Shown piece after piece: positions 54,988 to 64,000 of a stretch of 64,000 nucleotides of DNA. Both the position numbers and the translations under genes were made by a program. The notes under the pieces were generated by a model. The model was given only the letters and a program-made list of their open reading frames with translations, did not search any database and was not told the origin of the DNA. The number at the start of each line of letters is the position of its first letter. Position 1 is the first letter of the stretch. This DNA is from Tritrichomonas musculus (lineage: Eukaryota > Parabasalia > Tritrichomonadida > Tritrichomonadidae): positions 2,976,001 to 3,040,000 of the forward strand of contig JAPFFF010000015.1 in assembly GCA_039105265.1 (NCBI GenBank), read 5' to 3'.

Positions 54988-56085
54988 TTATTCATCACAT
55001 CCATGGAAATAATAATGAAGTATACTTTTCTTCTTCTTTTTATGTCCTTTTTGAATTTTTACTCCAGATGGAAAAGAACTCTCAATTATCTCCGTCTTTC
55101 TATAATAAATAATTTCCTCTAGAGATGGACAATCGCCAAGGACGAAAGAACCAATTTTTTTAATTGATTTTGGAAAAACGATTTTAGTCAAACTTTTGCA
55201 TCCGAAGAAAGTTCTGTCTCTAATTGATTCCAAACTTGAATACTTACCAAATTCAACACTAGTTAAAGAGCTACAATTTTCAAATCCACTTATTCCAATT
55301 AAAATGACAGAGAAAGGAATGACAATTTTCTTCAAAGATGAGCAATCGAAGAAAGCTTTGTCTTGAATTCTTATCACTGAACTTGGAATTTCAACTTCTT
55401 CCAAAGAAGTGCATTTACTGAAACAAGCAAGACCGATAGATGTTGTTGTTGGAGGAATTTTCACTTTTTTTAATGAAGAACACATCATGTAAACGCCTCT
55501 TTGATTAAGTATTGAATTCGGAGGAAATTCAATCAATGATTCACACAAGCTGAAAGCAAAATTTCCTATTTTTTTGACATTTGATGAAAAGCTTATTTTT
55601 GTCAATGAAATACAATTCGCAAATGATGATATGCCAATGCTTGTAACTGAATCTGGAATTGTGATTTCAACAATTTTTTTACATCGATTAAAAGTCTTAT
55701 CTTCAATGCACTGTATCGAAGAAGGAAGAGAAACTTTTCTCAATGAAAAACAGTTTTCAAATGCTGATTTTCCAATTGATGTAACTGATGAAGGAATTGA
55801 GATTTCACTCAGTGAAAAACATCCTTCAAAAGCAAAACTTTTTATAATCTTCAATGTCGATGGCAATGAAACTTGATTCAATGATGTACAGCGTGAAAAA
55901 ACATATGATTTGATCTTCGTTATTGAAACAGGAATTCTGATTTTCTTTATTTTCAAATTCCCTTTGAAATAACTTTCTCCGATTTCAATTTCAGGCTGTG
56001 ATATTAAAAGATCAACAATATCAGAATGATTTTTTCCTGCTGCAATTTGTAAAGCTGTCAAATTAAAATAAAATATTTCAAACAT
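54988..56085 (-). CDS. BspA-type leucine-rich repeat protein with N-terminal ankyrin unit, second copy
   Basis: About 365 codons from the ATG at 56085. Residues 8-32 form one ankyrin unit (LTALQIAAGKNHSDIVDLLI), and the rest is about 13 LRR_5 repeats of 23 residues (CTSLxxVxLPSTLKxIxxxAFxG). The C-terminus is basic (KKKKK) with no membrane anchor. It is about half the size of its paralogue at 14189-16210 and diverged from it in sequence, but it has the same ankyrin-LRR order. It is in the same frame as the DUF3447 gene upstream, separated from it by a single TAA at 56095-56097, so both parts may belong to one gene product or to one broken gene. Confidence 0.82.
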   Translation of the reverse strand: MFEIFYFNLTALQIAAGKNHSDIVDLLISQPEIEIGESYFKGNLKIKKIRIPVSITKIKSYVFSRCTSLNQVSLPSTLKIIKSFAFEGCFSLSEISIPSSVTSIGKSAFENCFSLRKVSLPSSIQCIEDKTFNRCKKIVEITIPDSVTSIGISSFANCISLTKISFSSNVKKIGNFAFSLCESLIEFPPNSILNQRGVYMMCSSLKKVKIPPTTTSIGLACFSKCTSLEEVEIPSSVIRIQDKAFFDCSSLKKIVIPFSVILIGISGFENCSSLTSVEFGKYSSLESIRDRTFFGCKSLTKIVFPKSIKKIGSFVLGDCPSLEEIIYYRKTEIIESSFPSGVKIQKGHKKKKKSILHYYFHGCDE

Positions 56086-56094
56086 CACAAATTT

Positions 56095-57276
56095 TTAATT
56101 TAAAATTTTATTTGAAAAAAAAATTTTGTTTGAAATGACTTTTTCATTTACATTTATTTTTCTTGAATTTAAAAGAAATTCTACAATTTTATAATAATTG
56201 AATTTAGCTGCATAAAAAAGCAAATATTTATCATTTGGCTTATTTGGGAAAAAAGCAAAATTATAATATTTTAAGCTACAAGCAACAACGCCTTTCATAT
56301 AAAATTCTTGATCATTTTTCTCAAGTTTGAAATAATTGATTATTTCTGATTTTCTTGGCTTTTGATTTATATAATTTTGTTGAATATAATTGGCCATTTC
56401 ATTATGATGACATTTAATTGCTTCATTCAGACATTTTTTATAGAATTTATTATCAGCATCAATTTGAATTTCTTCGAAAAAACTCATGATAATTGGACTG
56501 TTGCTATGAACAGCGAAAAGCAGCAAATTTGAATCAATTGTAACTGTGTTTGAAATCAGATATTCAAAGATTTCAATTGATCCAAAGAATGCTGCATATT
56601 CAATATATGTTGGCTGTCTATCAAATTCTTTCTGACATTTCAATAAAAAAGAATTTGTCTCATAAATTGATGGCTCAATTGTGTGGTTGATTTTGAAATT
56701 GTTGTTTTGAACAAATTCAATGAATTCTTTAATTGAATCTTCTCTGATTATTTGACATATTTCGGTGTCATTTTCACCAAGTTTCCGTTTCTCTTCAAAA
56801 TAATCTTGATTAAATACTATTTGATTTAATTGATCGGCAGTTAAAAACGGTTTTATTTCTGGATAAAAAAATTTTGAAAAATTTTCAAAACATTTTGACT
56901 TTTTAATTTCGTTGGCAACATTTTCGTCAAATTTAAGAATTTGTTCATCTATTAGAATTAAAAGGAGCTTCTTGTTGCTCCTAAAAATATCGAAAATTTC
57001 TAAATTTTCAAATTTTTGTGAGATATCTTCTTTCAACAATTGTAAAATTTTGTGGATTTTGCTGAAAAAGTCAGGAACACGAAAATGATTGCTCGATATT
57101 TTTGAAATTAAATATAACAATGATTGAAATTCATGACGATATTCTTTGATTTTGAAATCTTCGATGTTTTTGCTTATATTCTGTAATTTTTCTTCAGAAT
57201 CCTCTTTGCTATCAATAAATTCTAATATATTAATCTGTAAGGTAGTGAATTTTTCTATGTATTCTTGAATATTCAT
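56095..57276 (-). CDS. DUF3447/ankyrin-repeat protein, second copy
   Basis: A 393-aa frame collinear with 16265-17443. Helical N-terminal region to about residue 210 with KRKLGEND...IREDSIKEFI near 164-186, then DUF3447/ankyrin units from PTYIEYAAFFGSIEIFEYL (about 222) to KYLLFYAAKFNYYKIVEFLL (about 348-370), then a Lys/Asn/Phe-rich end. The ankyrin series would naturally continue into the next frame, which starts with another ankyrin unit 4 codons after the stop. No TCAYW motif close to the ATG. Confidence 0.82.
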   Translation of the reverse strand: MNIQEYIEKFTTLQINILEFIDSKEDSEEKLQNISKNIEDFKIKEYRHEFQSLLYLISKISSNHFRVPDFFSKIHKILQLLKEDISQKFENLEIFDIFRSNKKLLLILIDEQILKFDENVANEIKKSKCFENFSKFFYPEIKPFLTADQLNQIVFNQDYFEEKRKLGENDTEICQIIREDSIKEFIEFVQNNNFKINHTIEPSIYETNSFLLKCQKEFDRQPTYIEYAAFFGSIEIFEYLISNTVTIDSNLLLFAVHSNSPIIMSFFEEIQIDADNKFYKKCLNEAIKCHHNEMANYIQQNYINQKPRKSEIINYFKLEKNDQEFYMKGVVACSLKYYNFAFFPNKPNDKYLLFYAAKFNYYKIVEFLLNSRKINVNEKVISNKIFFSNKILN

Positions 57277-57599
57277 AAATTTACAATAAAAAAATTATAT
57301 TTTTTATATCAAATGTCATTCAAATTTTGTTCACATATAAAGAAATACCAGAAAGATCATTTAATTTTTTTTTAGTCATATCTTAGAAATTAGTTAGATT
57401 CAGCAGAAGACCAAGGCAAGACAAATTTTCCAAAAAAATTTTGAATTAAATATTAAATCTTCTATATCAAACTTTTATCGATCAAATCTTTTATTATATT
57501 ATCAACCCCCAAAAAATACTTTAATATTACAGAAACAATTATTCAAATTATATTATTTTTATTAATTAAATATATAATAATAACCAAAATTATAATTAT
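57277..57599. other. Intergenic between DUF3447 gene and Ca2+ ATPase
   Basis: AT-rich spacer between two minus-strand genes, holding the 3' end of the ATPase transcript and the promoter of the DUF3447 gene. No motif recognised. Confidence 0.5.
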
Positions 57600-60596
57600 T
57601 TAAACACTTAATTTATTGTCGTCGACGCTATTGTAATTTTCTTCGAAATCGTTGTTATCGAATCCTGAACTTTTGTCCTGAATGATACTCATTTCCCACT
57701 GTCTTTCAGCGGGGACTCCTTGATAGAACTTCTTGATCTGTGCCTTTCTCTGTTGGCGCAAAGCCTGCAACTTTTCTGTTGTTTTGTCAGGCAATTTGAT
57801 TGCTCTAAGGATCACTCCAATGATCAACTCACCGGCGCCAAAAGCGAGGCAAATGAGCCATCTTTTCCAATTCATGTGAACAGTAACGAAAGCTGATCCA
57901 GCAAGCTCAGAAAGAATAGCCTGAAGGCCACCAATGAAGAAGAAGATGCAGATGAAGTATGGGTTCTTAAAGATGCCATCTGTGACTGCCATATCTTGGC
58001 CAGCGACGCGAGCATTGATTAAGTTGAATATCTGGCAATAGACGAAAGTGTTAAAGACCATTGTTGATGTGTGCTTTTCTTGCAGATCGTCATTTGAATA
58101 GTTGATTCCAAATATCTTTCTGTTTCCGAAGAGAATGAGGAACAAAACCGCAAGTTGATAAATTGTGTGTCCTAAAATATTTCTGAGTAAAATGTTTGAA
58201 ATAAGACCGTCACTTTCTCCGTAGGGAGGACGTTTAAGAAGCGCTTCAGAAGGACCAAAAGTGGCCAATGCAAGAGCTCCAAGTGAGTCCATAATTAGAT
58301 TGACCCACAAAAGTTGGATCGTCTTCAATGGTGACTGATGCAAGGCGCATGAACCTACAAATGCAATGATCATTGCACTGAAGTTCACCGTGAGTTGGAA
58401 TTGTAAGAAACCTCTAACATTGTCGTAGACACAACGTCCCCATTTTAAGGCTGCAACAATTGAGCTGAAGTTGTCATCAAGAATGACAATGTCAGATGCC
58501 ATTTTGGCAAGTTCTGTTCCACACTGACCCATTGAAAGACCAACGTTTGCTTTCTTAAGTGCTGGCGAGTCATTCGAACCATCTCCTGTAACAGCAACAA
58601 CTTCTCCTGATTCCATCAGAAGAGAAACAAGTCTTAATTTATCACGAGGCGATGATCGTGCAAGCACTCTGAGCTTGGGAAGAATATCAATCAATTCCAA
58701 CTTGGATTTCTTTGCGAAATCTTCACCAAGCATTGCAATGCAGTCGTCTGTCAATATTCCACATTCGCGTGAAATTGCTTTGGCCGTATTGATGTAATCG
58801 CCAGTGACCATTCTTACGACAACTTGTGCCTGGTTGCACTGTTGGATTGCATGTTTAACCTCAGGTCGAAGTGGATCTTGAATGCCAACAAGCGCAATGA
58901 CAGTAAGGTCGCTTTCTGCCCAATTCGCATCATCCCATTCAGGCTTTCTTTCTGATGATTCGAGCTCTTTGTATGCCATTAGCATTGTACGAAGTGATTG
59001 GTCGGCAAATTTACCAATTTGGTCCAGATAAGATTGACGAACTTGTTCTGTAAGTGGCTGTACTGATCCATCCTTTGTCAGATAATTAATGCATCCACGA
59101 AGAATGAAGTCAGGAGCGCCTTTTGCATAACATCTGTAATGTCCGTCTTTTTTGATGATTGTTGACATTTTCTTTCTTGCACTCGAGAATTCGTTGATGA
59201 TTACGCTTGGATTTTCATCACGAATTTGCTTAAAATCAACGTTGTAATGCGGAAGCATTTGTAAAAGCGCGCATTCTGATGATGATCCGATGTATTCGGG
59301 CTGACTTTTGCCTTCGACAACAGCAACGAAAGCTGAAGAATTGATTGCAATTCCTTCAATGAAAAGGTCTTTAACTTTTGGTGTCATTGTTGGCTGTCCA
59401 TTTTGTTCTTCACCATCCATGAAGAATCTAACAACAGTCATTTTATTTTGTGTAAGTGTGCCTGTTTTATCTGAACAAATGGTTGTTGCTCCTCCCATTG
59501 TTTCGCATGCGTTTAAATGACGAACAAAGTTGTTATCTTTCATCATTTTCTTCATTGAAAAGCCAAGCGATAATGTAACAGCAAGTGGCAAACCTTCTGG
59601 AACAGCGCAAATGAAGATTGTGATGCCAATCATGAATTTGTTGACAAGATCATTGAGCCATTTCGCTTCAAATTTTCCTGATTCTTTCTTCTTCTTCATG
59701 ACATCAATGATCCAAAACACAAGCAAGACAATGAAGGTCAACAAGGCACCAGTAAGACCAATGTAAGTGAGAAGAACAGCAACTTTATCAAGCTTCTTTT
59801 CAAGCGGTGATTGTTCATGTTCTTCTGACATTTTTTGAATGTCAATCATTCGGGAACCAGATTGACTGTAGGGACCAACAGCTGCAACCAATATATGGCC
59901 ATCTCCTGATTCAACTGCTCCTCCGCCTAAAACCCAAGGTTTTTTCTCATCAACTGAAACAGCCAATGATTCTCCTGTCTCTTGTGAGTTGTTGACTTTC
60001 AGATTATGACCTCGAATAAAGAAACCGTCAGCAGCAACACGATCACCTGATTTTAAGGTTAAAACGTCGCCTACTAAAACATCTGTATTTAATATTTGAG
60101 TCTCTTCGCCACATCGAATAACTGATACATTATATTCATTTTTAAGTTTGTTAATTTCCATGAATGTTTTTTGTTGAGAGTAGTTTGTTTGTGTCTGTAC
60201 AAATGAAACAAGTAAAACTGCAATAAAAATTGATATGGTATCAATATAATCTTCTGGTTTGGGTTTGTCTTCGGGTGGGAAAACACTTGTTAATATGATA
60301 GATATGAGAGCTGAAACTAAAAGGATTTTTAACATTAAATCTTGGAAACATGAAATGAACATATGACACCATGATTCTTTAGGCGGATCAGGGAGAACGT
60401 TTACTCCCCATTTTTGCCTTCTTTCTTCAAAATTATTATCTTTTTCTATTTGTGAAAGACCTGTTTCAACATCTGTTTCAAATGCTTGTACATATGGTTC
60501 AAGTCCGCCTCCTTGTTCAAAGAGTTTGCCTGCATTTTCAGAACCACATCGCTCGAATACTTCTAGAATAGATTCTTTGGTAATATTGGAAGTCAT
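57600..60596 (-). CDS. Plasma-membrane-type Ca2+-transporting P-type ATPase (P2B)
   Basis: A complete 998-aa frame. It pumps Ca2+ out of the cytosol (plasma membrane or vacuolar/contractile compartments) using ATP. Visible landmarks: actuator TGES (207-210), M4 motif AVPEGLPLAV (331-340), phosphorylation site SDKTGTLTQNK (Asp376), nucleotide-binding KGAPD, hinge GDGSNDSPALKKANVGLSMG, and M6 region LLWVNLIMDSLGALAL, which matches the PMCA/P2B version of the cation site. About ten membrane helices are predicted. The C-terminal tail after M10 is about 75 residues and has a basic, Gln/Arg-rich stretch (QALRQQRKAQIKKF), a candidate for a short autoinhibitory or calmodulin-like binding segment; mammalian PMCAs have longer tails. 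All catalytic residues are present. A TCATTA initiator lies 34 nt upstream. Confidence 0.95.
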   Translation of the reverse strand: MTSNITKESILEVFERCGSENAGKLFEQGGGLEPYVQAFETDVETGLSQIEKDNNFEERRQKWGVNVLPDPPKESWCHMFISCFQDLMLKILLVSALISIILTSVFPPEDKPKPEDYIDTISIFIAVLLVSFVQTQTNYSQQKTFMEINKLKNEYNVSVIRCGEETQILNTDVLVGDVLTLKSGDRVAADGFFIRGHNLKVNNSQETGESLAVSVDEKKPWVLGGGAVESGDGHILVAAVGPYSQSGSRMIDIQKMSEEHEQSPLEKKLDKVAVLLTYIGLTGALLTFIVLLVFWIIDVMKKKKESGKFEAKWLNDLVNKFMIGITIFICAVPEGLPLAVTLSLGFSMKKMMKDNNFVRHLNACETMGGATTICSDKTGTLTQNKMTVVRFFMDGEEQNGQPTMTPKVKDLFIEGIAINSSAFVAVVEGKSQPEYIGSSSECALLQMLPHYNVDFKQIRDENPSVIINEFSSARKKMSTIIKKDGHYRCYAKGAPDFILRGCINYLTKDGSVQPLTEQVRQSYLDQIGKFADQSLRTMLMAYKELESSERKPEWDDANWAESDLTVIALVGIQDPLRPEVKHAIQQCNQAQVVVRMVTGDYINTAKAISRECGILTDDCIAMLGEDFAKKSKLELIDILPKLRVLARSSPRDKLRLVSLLMESGEVVAVTGDGSNDSPALKKANVGLSMGQCGTELAKMASDIVILDDNFSSIVAALKWGRCVYDNVRGFLQFQLTVNFSAMIIAFVGSCALHQSPLKTIQLLWVNLIMDSLGALALATFGPSEALLKRPPYGESDGLISNILLRNILGHTIYQLAVLFLILFGNRKIFGINYSNDDLQEKHTSTMVFNTFVYCQIFNLINARVAGQDMAVTDGIFKNPYFICIFFFIGGLQAILSELAGSAFVTVHMNWKRWLICLAFGAGELIIGVILRAIKLPDKTTEKLQALRQQRKAQIKKFYQGVPAERQWEMSIIQDKSSGFDNNDFEENYNSVDDNKLSV

Positions 60597-60627
60597 TATT
60601 TCAAGTTATATTCTGCGTTTAAAAAAA

Positions 60628-60633
60628 TAATGA
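60628..60633 (-). promoter_or_regulatory. Inr-type initiator of the Ca2+ ATPase gene
   Basis: TCATTA on the minus strand; the +1 A at 60631 would give a 34-nt leader, longer than for the other genes here, so this is a weaker call. Confidence 0.4.
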
Positions 60634-62709
60634 ACAAATCTTATAATAAAATTTTTATTCAAATATTTGAATGAATGAGTTTTTTTCTGAATCGATTTTT
60701 TCATTTTGAATGAATTTTATAACAAAATCAATATATTATTGAATTTTTTGAAACAATTGAATTCAAATTTGGAACAATCATTTTTGTATTGTAATTTTTT
60801 TTTTAACAGTTCCATATTTATTAGGTTATATGATTATTTCATCATATGCAGGAATAAAGTTAAATAATGCCGATAAATACTTAATCGAAAAAAATCATAG
60901 TTCTTTTTTCAAAGAAACTATTTTGAATATTTTATTTTTTGATAGAAATTTCATTAGACCATATTAAGGTTGAACAAAAGCAGTATATTTTATCATATTA
61001 TAATATAATAAAATATATGATGATAAAAAATTTATTTACTAAATATAATGGTAAAATTGACGTATGATATAAAAATAAACTAATTTTTCTTTTTGAATGA
61101 AAATTTTACAATTTGATAAGTTTAGAAAAAAAATGATGTTTTGTATAAATATTATAGCAAATATGAGGAAAATCCAATTTAAAATATAAGATATATTTTT
61201 TAGTTAATTTATTAAATTGAATTTATTTTTTATGAAATATTTGAATCATCAGAAAATTGAGATCAATTCTATGAAATTATTATATGCTTCAGAATATTGA
61301 GCATTTTTTTAAGAAATAATTGTGAGATTGTAAGATATAAACAATTGTAAAATTGTGAGAAAATAAAGATTTCTGAAAAGTAAAAATATGTAAAGTATTC
61401 AAAGAAAAAATCTATCCAAAATAAAGTCCCCAGCGTCGGAATTTTTGATTTTTTAAAATAAATCTTTTTAAAATCAAAAAATATGGCCAATTTTTCAAAT
61501 TTTAACTCAGGTTGAAAAGATTAGCTGAGTGATTATTTATGAAATTATCTCTACTTTTAGCAAGATATACAATAATTTAAATATATTATATAATGATATT
61601 ATTAATTTTATGAATATTTAATAAAAAAAATTAAAATTTATAATGATATATTTCGCAAAATATGTATTTTCGTTGTCACTTTTTGAATACTACAAAATTG
61701 AATGAATACCTTAATAAGGCCTATTTCATTGTTAATCGAAAACTAATTGGATCCGAAATCGGCGGTAATGGAAAATCGTATTTTTCAAAATAACTTATAT
61801 TAATAAGAATACTATTAAATATTTAATAAAATTTATTTGGTAAAAACGAAATCGAATGTAGGAGGTATTCATGTAGGGGATTCGTCGATAAAATTTTAAA
61901 TTAAACATTATATATTTTTATATATTTTATAATTGGATTATATAATGATTTGTTTATTTCTTTTTGCCTCCATTTTCAAGATATGAATTTAATATATTTT
62001 TGTGAGTATAAATAACTTTACTTCTGAATTTAATAATTTCAATAGAAATATAGAAATATAATTATTTATTCATAAAAATGCATTATATGTGCTTATTAAT
62101 ATTCAAATTAGTTAATGCATATATTATTAGTTTATATTTAAAATTAATTTACATTTTTAACTCTTATAATTAAGAAATATATAGATTACATATATTTATT
62201 TTTCAATATTTTAGGAACGATCATTTTATACAAATAAAAAAAAAATCAAAACTTTTTCATCAATAAGAAAAATATGATGGAATACTTGCACCAAACCATT
62301 GAGCCATAATTACTTGAATGTTAATCATATATCGGCATATTAAAAATGATTCATTTTAAAGAATGAAGATTATTTGTATAAGAGCAAATATTTATTATTG
62401 TATGAAAGCTATGCCCAATATCGCCCAACGCTAATATAAAATTTTAATTCATGAGATTATTATGAAATAAGCATCCTATTATTGGATTCCTATATTACCT
62501 AATACAAATTTCAAGAATATCAAAATGGAGTATAAAATCATCCAAAACAATTATTTCATGCATATTCATATAAAAAGGTGTATTATTTGCTTTTATTATA
62601 AATTAAGACATTATTATTCAATGTTTTTTTACAAATATTATTGTAAGATTATTTGGTCAAACAATTAATCAACAATAAATATGCGTTTTATAACACTTAC
62701 TTGAAAAAT
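60634..62709. other. Intergenic, AT-rich, no gene seen
   Basis: About 2 kb of AT-rich DNA with no supported gene. The 73-codon minus frame at 61269 is Phe/Ile/Tyr/Lys-rich, without a domain or initiator, and is probably chance. No tandem arrays. Confidence 0.5.
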
Positions 62710-63198
62710 TTAATTCACAAAAAGATTATTTGTCAATATCATGGAATTATAAAGTTCACATACATCATTATTCGCATCTATTAAATCATCATTTGTCCAT
62801 TTTTTTAGTATATCTTTAATTTCATCATTTATATTTTCATAAACTCTGCCCCTTTGAAAATTGTCTGATCTTTGTAGTACCCATCCTTTTGGATCAGGTA
62901 GATTATTGAATGTGAATGATAAAAACTTTTTATTTCGCATTGAACTTGTGGTCCTGATACATTTAAAGTAATTATCTCTAAAATTTTTATTTATGGAGTT
63001 GGGTTTACGTTTTATTAAATTCCCAAATATTCTGGTATTAATTATAATATGATAATCATCGTACCAACAAACTCCAACATGGATAATATCTTCAGGATGG
63101 CTATCAATATAGTTGAGGCAGACAATCAAAATTGTCCTTAGTTTTAATTTAGGTTTGGCCAGTGTAACATATTGCTGGAGTTTTTTTAAAGTCATCAT
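62710..63198 (-). CDS. Small protein resembling the trichomonad initiator-binding domain (IBD)
   Basis: A complete 162-aa frame preceded by a TCATTTTTA initiator 10 nt before the ATG. Residues about 5-60 are helical (LKKLQQYVTLAKPKLKLRTIL). Then comes GVCWYDDYHIIINTRIFGNLIKRK and PNSINKNFRDNYFK (about 66-100), a strand-helix-helix layout resembling my recollection of the winged-helix initiator-binding domain of IBP39, where a conserved N(S/T)(I/L)N.N.R..F segment is part of the DNA-contacting region. A later W..QRSDNFQRG (about 127-138) also fits. If correct, it would be a short transcription factor that binds TCAYW initiators, lacking the C-terminal domain of IBP39. The assignment is from memory of the motif only. 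Confidence 0.5.
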   Translation of the reverse strand: MMTLKKLQQYVTLAKPKLKLRTILIVCLNYIDSHPEDIIHVGVCWYDDYHIIINTRIFGNLIKRKPNSINKNFRDNYFKCIRTTSSMRNKKFLSFTFNNLPDPKGWVLQRSDNFQRGRVYENINDEIKDILKKWTNDDLIDANNDVCELYNSMILTNNLFVN

Positions 63199-63202
63199 TA
63201 TA

Positions 63203-63211
63203 TAAAAATGA
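63203..63211 (-). promoter_or_regulatory. Inr-type initiator of the IBD-like gene
   Basis: TCATTTTTA on the minus strand, with the +1 A at 63209 about 10 nt before the ATG. If the encoded protein is an initiator-binding factor, it could act on its own promoter. Confidence 0.55.
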
Positions 63212-63570
63212 TGAATTTTTGTTTAATTCCATTCAAAATGAAAATTTTCAATTGAAAGGTCCTTTTTGGTATTGAATTGCATGTAAATTGTAACAAATTA
63301 ATATTAAATCAAACATATTTTAATCAAAAAAAGAAAAAAATATTTAAATTTAAGAAAATAATAATAAAAAAATCTTCAAAAGTTTTTAGCAAAAAATAAT
63401 ATTCTGAAAAAGTGAAAATTTCTCCCTAATGAAAGAAGCTGATATATTCTTAATGAACTTCGGTGTTAATAACGCGACATCATCAGAAGCAAAACAAATT
63501 GATTTTTTTTTTGGTATTTTAGTAAACAATATTTTTCTAATTTTTTTGTCCTTTTTATTTTATATTTTTT
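63212..63570. other. Intergenic, AT-rich, no gene seen
   Basis: AT-rich spacer leading to the Maverick-like terminus. The bases just before 63571 (TATTTTTT) would be the target side of that insertion. Confidence 0.5.
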
Positions 63571-63909
63571 AGTAGTATATACGAGTCGGTTTCCGCTGGG
63601 GCATGGCTCCCCACGCGTCAACACGAACTAGTTAAAAAAAAAAAAAAAATAAAAAAAAAAAAATAAAAAATAAAAATTTAAAAAAAAATTTCTTCTTCTT
63701 CTTTTCATGTTATCCCACCCACCCACCTCAATGCCCACCATCTATGAAACGGCACAGGGGCCCACCCAAATGCCCACCATCTATGAAACGGCACAGGGCT
63801 CACCCCAATGCTCACCATCTATGAAACGTCTTAAGTATCCCACCCACCCACCTCAAAGCTCACCATCTATGAAACGGCACAGGTACCTGCCCTGAGAATC
63901 TCGTACCTA
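63571..63909 (+). repeat. Maverick-like element terminus, copy 2, with expanded short tandem units
   Basis: Same order of blocks as 10974-11204, starting AGTAGTATATAC and GTCGGTTTCCGCTGGGG, through the poly-A-rich tract and pyrimidine tract to GAGAATCTCGTACCTAC. Here the unit with CCATCTATGAAACGGCACA is present about four times against two in copy 1, and the A-rich tract is longer. The body of this element lies to the right, outside the window. Confidence 0.5.
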
Positions 63910-63936
63910 CTACAACAAAAATTAAAATAAAAGAAG

Positions 63937-64000
63937 TTAGATTTTACTAAGTAGTTCTTCTATATGAGGTAGTTCAGCATTAGTTTGAACACCTACATCC
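63937..64000 (-). CDS. C-terminal end of a minus-strand gene beside the Maverick-like terminus
   Basis: The last 20 codons of a frame that enters from the right edge, ending DVGVQTNAELPHIEELLSKI before a TAA. The DVGVQT motif resembles DIGVQT in the 113-aa frame of the Maverick fossil at 6838-7179. Too short to identify. Confidence 0.3.
   Translation of the reverse strand, partial: DVGVQTNAELPHIEELLSKI

Noticed and set aside
61269-61490. 73-aa hypothetical gene
   Set aside because: Phe/Ile/Lys-rich chance frame in AT-rich DNA with no initiator.
63707-63895. 62-aa His/Pro/Thr-rich protein
   Set aside because: Translation of the short tandem units in the Maverick-like terminus.

Overview
The window looks like nuclear DNA of a trichomonad (Parabasalia). 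It is very AT-rich, the long host genes show no recognised intron, and the protein families are trichomonad ones: BspA-type leucine-rich repeat proteins, DUF3447/ankyrin proteins, a giant Pmp-like beta-helix surface protein, a Stealth protein, Maverick/Polinton remnants and MULE, Tc1/mariner and hAT DNA elements. Several genes carry a TCAYW initiator (Inr) 5-34 nt before the ATG. The composition resembles Tritrichomonas more than Trichomonas vaginalis, but that is an inference from base content only.

Layout. 1-1147 (-) is the 5' two-thirds or more of an AzgA-type purine permease, cut by the window edge. 1.1-3.8 kb is intergenic with a 303-bp palindromic element. 3.84-7.4 kb is a broken Maverick fossil with a double-jelly-roll capsid region. 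7.6-8.6 kb is a weak inverted-repeat element and 8.97-9.94 kb a clean hAT-type non-autonomous element (8-bp duplication). 10.97-11.75 kb is a Maverick-like terminus with a broken gene remnant; the same terminus recurs at 63.57 kb. 14.2-17.4 kb (-) is a DUF3447 + ankyrin/BspA locus, 18.1-19.5 kb (-) a Stealth phosphosugar-transferase-like membrane protein, 19.88-21.29 kb a Tc1-like transposon with one in-frame stop, and 21.43-21.82 kb a small TA-flanked MITE.

21.94-37.26 kb is the most striking region. A TA-flanked element of about 789 bp was split by a 14.5-kb MULE whose 9-bp target duplication (TTCGTAACA) is perfect on both sides. The MULE has giant foldback-like arms: about 340 bp of unique terminus, then a 43-bp tandem array, then a 48-bp tandem array, in mirror order around a single 737-aa transposase. 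A second, diverged MULE (40,005-43,638; perfect 9-bp duplication TTTTCAAAT) has the same plan at small scale, with a GC-rich repeat of about 120 bp in each long terminal inverted repeat. This repeat-armed MULE design is the best candidate here for an undescribed system.

43.6-45.3 kb holds a Myb/SANT-like micro-ORF inside an inverted duplication and an 839-bp non-autonomous element whose empty site is present elsewhere in the window. 45.9-53.9 kb is the 2652-aa Pmp-like surface protein with four nearly identical tandem modules, followed by a minisatellite. 55.0-57.3 kb (-) is a second DUF3447 + ankyrin/BspA locus split at the same place as the first. 57.6-60.6 kb (-) is a plasma-membrane-type Ca2+ ATPase. 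62.7-63.2 kb (-) is a small protein resembling the initiator-binding domain.

The host genes appear to be independent single-gene transcription units for purine uptake, Ca2+ export, surface adhesion and display, and glycan modification, set among mobile elements that make up about a third or more of the window.
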